From positions 1 through 51,204 of the forward strand of contig CAZBNU010000003.1 of the NCBI GenBank assembly GCA_964493075.1: 51,204 nt of DNA, read 5' to 3'. Below are positions 26,722 through 33,175 of the stretch, piece after piece. Source of the DNA: SLFT01 sp964493075 (GTDB lineage: Bacteria; Hydrogenedentota; Hydrogenedentia; Hydrogenedentales; CAITNO01). The first letter of the stretch is position 1, and every line of letters begins with the position of its first letter. The notes beneath the pieces were generated by a model. The model searched no databases and had not been told where the DNA came from. It saw only the letters and a list, made by a program, of their open reading frames with translations. The position numbers and the translations under genes are program-made.

Positions 26722-26749
26722 CCTGTTCCTTATTAACCACACCATATTC

Positions 26750-26793
26750 AGCGGCGTACATGAGAGTATCTCTCCTGTGCGCCGCTTTTTTTT
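26750..26793 (+). terminator. rho-independent terminator of groEL
   Basis: AGCGGCGTACATGAGAG (26750-26766), loop TAT and CTCTCCTGTGCGCCGCT (26770-26786) make a 17-bp stem with one mismatch and one G-U pair, followed by eight T (26786-26793). It lies 29 bp after the groEL stop, in the spacer shared with the convergent araC-type gene. Confidence 0.9.
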
Positions 26794-26802
26794 GCTATAC
26801 GA

Positions 26803-27795
26803 TCAAGCGCCGACCGGAGGCAGTCCATCGCCGGGGAGTTCAGCAGCGGGAATGCACAATCTGCATTTTAACCACCGCTTGGTCAACAACTTTGCCGTTT
26901 GCAATGAGTTGACAGGCACATCTTCGGGTTCAAAAAGGGTAAGAAAAAGATTGGAACGCATTTGCAGCCCGCTTTTCAGGAACCACGACAAAGAAAAATA
27001 GTCCCACGCAGACTCAATATTCAAAAGGGTACCCGTAAACTCGGCAACGGCATACGTTCCGGCGGGTATGGTGTATTGAATAAGTGGACTGACAACATCG
27101 TCTGATGGCAACGGCTTGTTCAGTATCAAAGCGGCATCATAGCGCTCACGGCCACCGGGTGGCAGAACGACGGCATCGTCATAGATAACTACTGCTGGGA
27201 TTGAAGAATCTGCCAGCATATTTTTTTTCTTTGCCCAAGAGCCCAGCTTCGTCCATGCCGACAGCGTAGACAGAGGCGTGCCAAAATGGGGATGCGCCAC
27301 CAGCGGCCTTGCCGTGCACTTTTCAATGCCAAGTATGCGCAGGCCTTTGGGTGGCGGAGCGGCATCTATGGACTGGATATGTTTTTGAAGACGTTCGCGA
27401 AATTGTATGGGGGTGCATCCGTAATGCGTCTTGAAGTTTCGTGTAAAAGCTTCCCGTGAATCATATCCCGCCGCCAGAGCCGCTTCGATGACTTTTACGT
27501 TGGTATATGCAAGCCATGAAGCGCCATGGGCCAGGCGAAGGCCATGAACATACTCCGCTGGCGGCGTGCCGGTTACCTCTTTGAAAAGCCGGTGGAAGGT
27601 GCGTGTGGACATGCCAGCACCTTCCGCCAGCATCTCCACCGGCGGTACGTTGTCAAGATGGGTACGTATCCAGGTTTTTAGTTCCCAGATAACCTGGATA
27701 TTCTTTTTGCGATCACATTCCTTCACAACAAAGGCCATCCTAGCGACACAAACAGCAGGAAAATATTCTGTTAATTCTACACCAAGTGTGACCAT
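26803..27795 (-). CDS. AraC-family regulator with C-terminal GyrI-like effector domain
   Basis: A 330-residue transcription regulator. The double helix-turn-helix of AraC proteins is near the N-terminus (about 50-140: MLAEGAGMSTRTFHRLFKEV, then IEAALAAGYDSREAFTRNFK and HYGCTPIQFR). The second half (about 150-310) resembles the GyrI/effector-binding fold found in Rob and BmrR-type proteins, with the segments YDDAVVLPPGGRERYDAAL and IPAGTYAVAEFTG. Such proteins sense small, often cationic or toxic, molecules. I place the start at the ATG at 27795, which has GGGAG 8 nt upstream, over a GTG at 27804. It is divergent from the second hydrazine-synthase-alpha-like gene, 86 bp away, so it may control it. 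Confidence 0.85.
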   Translation of the reverse strand: MVTLGVELTEYFPAVCVARMAFVVKECDRKKNIQVIWELKTWIRTHLDNVPPVEMLAEGAGMSTRTFHRLFKEVTGTPPAEYVHGLRLAHGASWLAYTNVKVIEAALAAGYDSREAFTRNFKTHYGCTPIQFRERLQKHIQSIDAAPPPKGLRILGIEKCTARPLVAHPHFGTPLSTLSAWTKLGSWAKKKNMLADSSIPAVVIYDDAVVLPPGGRERYDAALILNKPLPSDDVVSPLIQYTIPAGTYAVAEFTGTLLNIESAWDYFSLSWFLKSGLQMRSNLFLTLFEPEDVPVNSLQTAKLLTKRWLKCRLCIPAAELPGDGLPPVGA

Positions 27796-27881
27796 TTCTG
27801 CCACTCCCGGATTTTTCCATGCACCTGGTTCTGTTAAACCGTGACGGTATGGTATGCTTCTATAAAGGAGTTTTTAAGAAA

Positions 27882-30707
27882 ATGCACTACAATGATCGTT
27901 GCGGTAATTTTGTGCTGGCTTTCTTGTTTTTTACGGCTGCGGCTGTCGCAGAACCTGCCCTGACAAAGGACCAGATTGAGGCGGACTGGCTGCGACAACA
28001 GGAGTTGCGTGTTTTGCCTTTGGCAGTGTCTCCGGCAAGTGATGCGGCGGGCGGATGCGATGGCGTTGCGAACGGCACTTGGGGATTCCACACGAATCAT
28101 GAAAGCCAGCCCTGGTGGCAGGTAGACCTGGGGAAAGAAACGCCGATTGCACAGGTACGGCTCTTCAACCGGTGCGACACGTTTTCCTCACGGGCATCTG
28201 ACTGCTTGGTGCTGGTTTCGTTGGAGGGGTCGGTCTGGCAGCAGGTATATCAGCATAACGGTTCGGGTTTTTATGGTCATACCGACGGTAAGCCGCTGGA
28301 GATACCCTTGCCCGGTACGCTGGCACGTTTTGTGCGTATCCAACTGCCACGAAAGGACTATCTGCACTTGGATGAAGTGGAAGTCTATGCCGCTGGAGGG
28401 ACGGAAAACATTGCGTTGCACAAACCCGCCGCCCAGAGTAGTGCCAGTCAGTGGTCTGTGGCGCACGGCGTTTTTAAAGATGATTTTATGGGGTTTGACG
28501 CGCAGCTGAAGCGTGGTCGTGATCTGGCAGCAAGTTTGCGCAGGCTGGGCGCGGATGTCACAACAGCGGAGGCACAACTGGATGCTATTGCGGAAGAAGC
28601 CGGAAAGATAGCGTCAGGTCGCAGTACCGCCCGCCAACGTTATCTCACAAACAAACTGCAATGGACAATCCGCTCGCTGGCAATGCAGAACCCATTGCTG
28701 GACTTTGATGAAATCCTCTTTGTCAAACGCGCCCCGACGCTCTTTCCCCATGTTTCCGACCAGTATTACGGCTGGTTTTCTCGTGGCGGTGGCGGCCTCT
28801 ACATTTTGTCCGGATTCAAAGGGGATGACCCGCAAATACGGTGCATCACGGAAGACTGGCCGGAAGGCAATTTCCTGCGTCCCGACCTGTCTTACGATGG
28901 CAGCAAGGTAGTGTTTGCCTGGTGCCGCTTCTATCCGCATGTGGCGGAAATTGCGAACAAAATGCTCCGGGAAGAGATGCCGGAGGATTCCTTCTACCAT
29001 ATTTTTGAAATGAACCTGGACGGCACGGGCTTGCGGCAGTTGACCCACGGCTATTACAACGACTTTGACGCGCGGTATTTGCCTAATGACGACATCATAT
29101 TTATGTCAACGCGCAAAGGGACCGCCCTGCAGGCGGGCTGGGATAGTGCTGCGGCAACCTGTGCAGCTACCCTGCCGGAGAGTTATGTCCGCTGCGGTGG
29201 CGATCTGAAGCGGCCTGTGCCGGTATTTACTCTGCATCGCATGGCTCCCGACGGCAGCGGCCTGCACGCCATCTCAGCCTTCGAGAATTTCGAATGGACC
29301 CCTGCAATCAATACGGACGGGCAGATCATTTATGCGCGTTGGGATTACATAGATCGCTTCAACGGCCATTTCATGAGTTTGTGGTCCACACGTCCGGACG
29401 GCGTAAATTCGCAGCTGGTGTATGGTAATTTTACGGTGCGGCCCCAGTGCATATTTGAGGCGCGTCCCATACCCAATTCGCAAAAGCTGGTGTTTACCGC
29501 CACGGCGCACCATTCCATCACCGGCGGCTCGCTGGTGTTGCTGGACCGCACCCAGGGTACGGAATACGATGCGCCCATTGAGCGCATTACACCGGAGGTG
29601 TGTTTCCCTGAAACCGAAGGCAGCCCGAACAGTTATTATGCCGGACCGTGGCCCCTTTCAGAGGAACACTTTCTGGTGTCGTGGGCGGACAAATCCTTGC
29701 CCATCCATGCCTATATGAAACTTGGCGATGAGCGCAACCCCCCCAATGCCTCCGGTATCTACCTTTACGACGCCTTCGGCAACCTGCAGTTGCTTCATCG
29801 GGACAAGGCAATTTCATCAGAAACGCCCATACCGATCAAGCCACGCCTCCGCCCCTTCATCCTTGCGGATGCCGTAGACTGGGACGCGCCGAAACAGGGT
29901 GTCTTCCTACTGCAGGATGTGTATGAAGGTATGGAGGGAGTCGCACGGGATGCTGTGGCGCGTTTGCGGATTGTGGGGGTGCTGCCCAAGGTGCAACCCT
30001 TCATGAACCAGCCCATGCTGGGCGTATCCGCTGAAGATACGGGTAAGGTGGTGTTGGGAACAGTTCCGGTGGAAGCCGATGGTTCCGCCCATTTTGTGGC
30101 GCCGTCCGGTATGCCGCTTTTCTTTCAGGCGTTGGATAAGGACGGCATGGCGTTGCGCACCATGCGCACTCTTACCTATGTGCAGCCTGGGCAAACCCTG
30201 TCCTGTATCGGTTGCCATGAATCCCGTGAAATTGCGCCTGTGGCACATTTGCCGGTGCTGGCGGGAAAACGTGCGCCCTCAAAAATAACCTTGGAAGCGG
30301 AGGGTTCCTGGCCGCTGCGATTTGATGCGCTGGTGCAGCCTGTGCTGGATAAAGCCTGTGTGCATTGTCACCAACCCGGCTACGAAAATGCCCGTGCTGC
30401 CGCTTTTGATCTTACCCCCGCAAAATCGTATGAAATGTTAATCAACTACGCCAACAAAGACCTACACCACCTGGCCTTTGAAAAGGATCGATCTGAAGTA
30501 GGCGATTGCCCTTCGCGTAAAAGCAAATTGCTTGCGCTGTTGACCGCCGAAGGCGGCCACGAAGGGGCTGTCCTTGATGAGGAAAGCCTTATGCGCCTGA
30601 AATTATGGATGGACACCTATGCCCACAAACAGGGTGCTTTCAGCATGGAACAAGAAGAAGAGTTGCTGGCACTAAAAGCGTCCGCAACATGGTTGGTTGA
30701 TAAATAG
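27882..30707 (+). CDS. second hydrazine-synthase-alpha-like di-haem cytochrome c, with F5/8C domain
   Basis: With the start at 27882 (AAAGGAG upstream) this is a 941-residue exported protein. A signal peptide (about 1-23, FFTAAAVAE) is followed by a discoidin/F5-8C-type carbohydrate-binding domain (about 50-175: GVANGTWGFHTN, WWQVDLGKETPIAQVRLFNRCD, RFVRIQLPR). A helical segment ends in LLDFDEILFVKR, the same motif as LLDFEELLVVRR in the first paralogue. Then come a TolB-like propeller, the middle domain, and two haem sites: CIGCH at 775-779 and CVHCH at 826-830. The site spacing (51) is nearly the same as in the paralogue (50). It ends after the haem domain, without the SUMF1-type module. 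An AraC/GyrI regulator is divergent. Confidence 0.8.
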   Translation: MHYNDRCGNFVLAFLFFTAAAVAEPALTKDQIEADWLRQQELRVLPLAVSPASDAAGGCDGVANGTWGFHTNHESQPWWQVDLGKETPIAQVRLFNRCDTFSSRASDCLVLVSLEGSVWQQVYQHNGSGFYGHTDGKPLEIPLPGTLARFVRIQLPRKDYLHLDEVEVYAAGGTENIALHKPAAQSSASQWSVAHGVFKDDFMGFDAQLKRGRDLAASLRRLGADVTTAEAQLDAIAEEAGKIASGRSTARQRYLTNKLQWTIRSLAMQNPLLDFDEILFVKRAPTLFPHVSDQYYGWFSRGGGGLYILSGFKGDDPQIRCITEDWPEGNFLRPDLSYDGSKVVFAWCRFYPHVAEIANKMLREEMPEDSFYHIFEMNLDGTGLRQLTHGYYNDFDARYLPNDDIIFMSTRKGTALQAGWDSAAATCAATLPESYVRCGGDLKRPVPVFTLHRMAPDGSGLHAISAFENFEWTPAINTDGQIIYARWDYIDRFNGHFMSLWSTRPDGVNSQLVYGNFTVRPQCIFEARPIPNSQKLVFTATAHHSITGGSLVLLDRTQGTEYDAPIERITPEVCFPETEGSPNSYYAGPWPLSEEHFLVSWADKSLPIHAYMKLGDERNPPNASGIYLYDAFGNLQLLHRDKAISSETPIPIKPRLRPFILADAVDWDAPKQGVFLLQDVYEGMEGVARDAVARLRIVGVLPKVQPFMNQPMLGVSAEDTGKVVLGTVPVEADGSAHFVAPSGMPLFFQALDKDGMALRTMRTLTYVQPGQTLSCIGCHESREIAPVAHLPVLAGKRAPSKITLEAEGSWPLRFDALVQPVLDKACVHCHQPGYENARAAAFDLTPAKSYEMLINYANKDLHHLAFEKDRSEVGDCPSRKSKLLALLTAEGGHEGAVLDEESLMRLKLWMDTYAHKQGAFSMEQEEELLALKASATWLVDK

Positions 30708-30748
30708 AAATTTGCCTGCAACTGTAACAAGTAAAGGGAGCACAAGCC

Positions 30749-31195
30749 ATGCAAATAAAAAATCTTACTGCTCGTGCATACATTGCAGAGACCTATCGCC
30801 CCTGGAAGCTGTTCACATTCATCGTCGGCATGATATTCCTTTTCTATGGCGCACTGAACTTCGAAATTTCGGATTGGGATGTTGGCATCAGTATCATTAT
30901 GGGGGTTTTGACCTACGTGTGCGCTCCCTGGACCGTCAGAACCATCCTGCATAGCCTGTTGAACAGGCCCCGTTTCTGGTGGCTCTGGATCGTCGTTGCC
31001 CTCATCGTATCCTGGATTGCTGTTGACGGCGTCTATGTCCTCTACCATACGGCTGTGGGCAATACCATGTTGCGCCGGGAAAATTTTTTCATTTCCTTTC
31101 CATCTTATTTGATATTGGGTTTTCTCTGGCTTTATGGCGGAAGCCTTCGAGATTTATTGGCCAACATCCGGTCTATTTTCAGACGGTCTCCCTAA
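30749..31195 (+). CDS. small integral membrane protein, unknown
   Basis: A 148-residue protein with about four hydrophobic helices (FTFIVGMIFLFYGAL, ISIIMGVLTYVCA, WLWIVVALIVSWIAV, YLILGFLWLYGG) and a short basic C-terminus. AAAGGGAG precedes the ATG. It starts 41 bp after the second alpha-like haem gene on the same strand, so it is probably co-transcribed. No family is recognised. It carries no cysteine or histidine cluster suggestive of haem or metal transport. A membrane anchor for the exported cytochrome is a possible role, by position only. Confidence 0.55.
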   Translation: MQIKNLTARAYIAETYRPWKLFTFIVGMIFLFYGALNFEISDWDVGISIIMGVLTYVCAPWTVRTILHSLLNRPRFWWLWIVVALIVSWIAVDGVYVLYHTAVGNTMLRRENFFISFPSYLILGFLWLYGGSLRDLLANIRSIFRRSP

Positions 31196-31209
31196 TAGTT
31201 TAACAGCCG

Positions 31210-31611
31210 TCAATCCAGTACGTAGAGGTCTTTCCAGGAGATGCCGTCGGCGCCGCCGGAATGGAGCTGCAGTGCAAAACTGCCTTCGAATAACTGCTGG
31301 CCTTCATCAACAAGATCGAGTACCCGGATGCCGTTGATCCAAGTGGTAACGTGGTTGCTCTGGGTGCGGATTTCGATTTCGTTCCATTCACCGGGACGTA
31401 ACGCCACAGCGGGCATGGTGTCATGCTTTGGCTCGACCAGCCAGCCGCGTTTGTAGCTTTCATAGACCCAGCCGCTGCTGCCGGGGAATCCCGGTTCCAC
31501 TTCGCCCTGTAAGCCGGAAATAAGCGGGTAGCCGTCTTTCTCGCGCAGTTTGATGGTGGAATGATAGAACAGGCCGTAGTTGCCATCACCGAGAATTTTG
31601 AAGCCGCCGCG
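31210..31611 (-). CDS. DUF1080 (3-keto-disaccharide hydrolase-like) protein, 3' part
   Basis: The visible 133 residues are the second half of a DUF1080 jelly-roll domain: RGGFKILGDGNYGLFYHS, then GLQGEVEP, a WVYESYKRGWL loop, PGEWNEIEIRTQSNHVTTW and the closing HSGGADGISWKDLYVLD. DUF1080 proteins are secreted carbohydrate-active or binding proteins; some hydrolyse 3-ketoglycosides. The part upstream of the assembly gap covers a region that overlaps this one in the domain rather than preceding it, so both pieces may be from two different DUF1080 copies. Confidence 0.75.
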   Translation of the reverse strand, partial: RGGFKILGDGNYGLFYHSTIKLREKDGYPLISGLQGEVEPGFPGSSGWVYESYKRGWLVEPKHDTMPAVALRPGEWNEIEIRTQSNHVTTWINGIRVLDLVDEGQQLFEGSFALQLHSGGADGISWKDLYVLD

Positions 31612-31711
31612 NNNNNNNNNNNNNNNNNNNNNNNNNNNNNNNNNNNNNNNNNNNNNNNNNNNNNNNNNNNNNNNNNNNNNNNNNNNNNNNNNNNNNNNNN
31701 NNNNNNNNNNN
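31612..31711. other. assembly gap (100 N) inside a DUF1080 locus
   Basis: Exactly 100 unknown bases. Domain comparison of both sides suggests the real missing sequence is several hundred bases, or that two loci were joined. Confidence 0.95.
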
Positions 31712-32178
31712 TTCCAGTCTTTCTGTTTCAGCGTTTTGACGGCTTCCATGGCAGGTTCGGCGAGGTAGCCCCGTCCGTTTTCCTCCATAATGATGCCCGT
31801 GCCCAGCCGCTGCCGCGTTTCCACGTTCACCTGGTAGCCATGCATCTGCCTGGGTGCATCGTTCACCGCTTCGTTTTCCGCCAGGGGCATGCGCGGCAAC
31901 CAGTGGGAACGCACCTGCACGCCGCCATTGGTAGGGGTTGGTGTGCGGAATTCCAGTTTAATCTCCACATCGGCAAACTCGCGCGCTTCATAGAGCAGCC
32001 AGCTGTTTTCATCCTTCGCCGCCTTGGCAATAACGACGCCGTCCTCCACACGCCACTCGCCACCGAGCACGCGCCAGCCGTCCAGCGATGCGTTGGGTGT
32101 TATCATTTCCCAGTCCGCCGCTTGGGCGACATTAAACATGGCAGTTGCAATAAGCGTGATAACAAACAGATTTCGCAT
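31712..32178 (-). CDS. DUF1080 protein, 5' part
   Basis: Starts with a signal peptide (MRNLFVITLIATAMFNVAQA) and continues with the first two-thirds of a DUF1080 domain: WEMITPNASLDGWRVLGGEW, GVVIAKAAKDENSWLL, FADVEIKLEFR, GVQVRSH, MHGYQVNVETR, EENGRGYLAEP, then TLKQKDW at the gap. The ATG at 32178 has AGGAGA 8 nt upstream; a longer frame from 32244 has no such site. The next expected element after KDW (a strand reading N-x-Y-x-I, then a TWINGV-like motif) is lost in the gap. Confidence 0.78.
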
Positions 32179-32309
32179 GATAGTATCTCCTGACGATGTT
32201 GCAAAGTTTACTGGTACAAGCCCCTTTGATTTTCTGTCCCTCATGATACCACAAATCCCATTTTATGATTCCATTCTCTTCCGCGCTTTTTTCAAATCGC
32301 ATTTCTCAA

Positions 32310-32325
32310 CCATATATGGTAGACT
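32310..32325 (+). promoter_or_regulatory. possible extended -10 promoter and palindrome upstream of hepT
   Basis: CCATATATGG (32310-32319) is a perfect 10-bp palindrome. It runs into TGG-TAGACT (32317-32325), which fits an extended -10 element about 30 bp before the hepT ATG. The overlap of operator-like palindrome and -10 box would suit an autoregulated toxin-antitoxin operon. Confidence 0.35.
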
Positions 32326-32354
32326 AAAGCCGTTAACCAGACGGGATACAATCT

Positions 32355-32774
32355 ATGAAAGAAACAACAAGCCCTGATATTCGTTGGCAACAACGTTTTG
32401 CCAATTACAAAAAAGCCCTGTCGCAGTTACGCCGCTTTCTTGAGAAGGGCGAACTGAACGAAATGGAAGTACAGGGGTTAATACAGGCCTTTGAGTATAC
32501 CTTCGAGTTAGGCTGGAACTGCCTTAAAGATTACCTGCAATACCAGGGGGTGCAGCCTATGGTGGGTGCGCGAGACGCCATCCGGGAGGCGTTTGCCCGT
32601 GACCTGATTGAGGACGGCGAAGGATGGATTGCCATGCTGGTGGATCGTAACCAGTCAAACCATACCTATAACGAAGAGACTGCCGATGCCATCACGACCA
32701 ATATCCGAAATGGCCATATACAGTTGTTTTGCGCACTGGAAAAAACGCTGGAAACATTCGAGGAAACTTCATGA
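32355..32774 (+). CDS. hepT: HepT-like HEPN toxin (HI0074 family)
   Basis: A 139-residue all-helical protein of the nucleotidyltransferase-substrate-binding (HI0074) group. It carries the HEPN RNase signature R-x4-H-x-Y: Arg98, His103, Tyr105 (RNQSNHTY). In characterised type VII toxin-antitoxin pairs HepT is an RNase toxin, and its partner MntA inactivates it by adding AMP to the tyrosine of this motif. The stop codon overlaps the mntA start (ATGA, 32771-32774). The upstream ribosome site is weak (CGGGAT). Confidence 0.85.
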   Translation: MKETTSPDIRWQQRFANYKKALSQLRRFLEKGELNEMEVQGLIQAFEYTFELGWNCLKDYLQYQGVQPMVGARDAIREAFARDLIEDGEGWIAMLVDRNQSNHTYNEETADAITTNIRNGHIQLFCALEKTLETFEETS

Positions 32775-33094
32775 CAGCCGGGGCGGAAATAGTGTCTTTT
32801 GGGTTGAAGCCTGATGTGATAGAAAAACTATGTGCCGTTTTCGCCGCCTACCCGGAAGTGGAGCAAGTGCTTGTGTACGGTTCCCGTGCCCTGGGCACCC
32901 ATAAGAAGGGCTCCGATATTGATCTTACCTTGCAGGGGGAAGACCTCACATGGCAGCATTTGCAACGCATTTCATCAGACCTGGACGATTTGCTGCTTCC
33001 CTGGAAAATAGATATTTCACTTTTCAAGCAAATTGATAATGCAGGCCTTGTAGCGCATATCCAGCGCGTGGGCAAAGTATTGTATAAAAAATAG
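32771..33094 (+). CDS. mntA: MntA-like nucleotidyltransferase antitoxin
   Basis: A 107-residue minimal nucleotidyltransferase. The defining GS-x10-D-x-D motif is intact: Gly37-Ser38, Asp49, Asp51 (VYGSRALGTHKKGSDIDL). In the type VII system MntA uses ATP to AMPylate HepT and so blocks its RNase activity. I chose the ATG at 32771 because it overlaps the hepT stop, as is usual for this pair. An open frame extends upstream to 32729 but lies within hepT. Confidence 0.85.
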   Translation: MTAGAEIVSFGLKPDVIEKLCAVFAAYPEVEQVLVYGSRALGTHKKGSDIDLTLQGEDLTWQHLQRISSDLDDLLLPWKIDISLFKQIDNAGLVAHIQRVGKVLYKK

Positions 33095-33137
33095 CAACGG
33101 TCTGCCATTAACAACAGCCGAATTTCGTATCGTAAAT

Positions 33138-33165
33138 GGTGGGTTGCGCATCCGCTTCACCCACC
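33138..33165. repeat. GGTGGGT...ACCCACC hairpin, widespread REP-like type
   Basis: GGTGGGT (33138-33144) and ACCCACC (33159-33165) form a 7-bp stem with an inner GCG/CGC pairing. Together with the flank CCTACA it resembles the GTAGGGTGGGT-type intergenic palindromes that I recall from many unrelated bacterial genomes. It lies in the 81-bp spacer between the mntA stop and the convergent yhaN-like gene. Confidence 0.5.
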
Positions 33166-33175
33166 CTACATTACT

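Noticed and set aside
18450..30707. Calling the organism an anammox bacterium because of hydrazine-synthase-like genes
   Set aside because: No hydrazine dehydrogenase, nitrite reductase or other anammox marker is in the window. The reported axial Tyr position is not kept, and the remaining genes suggest a sugar-using heterotroph.
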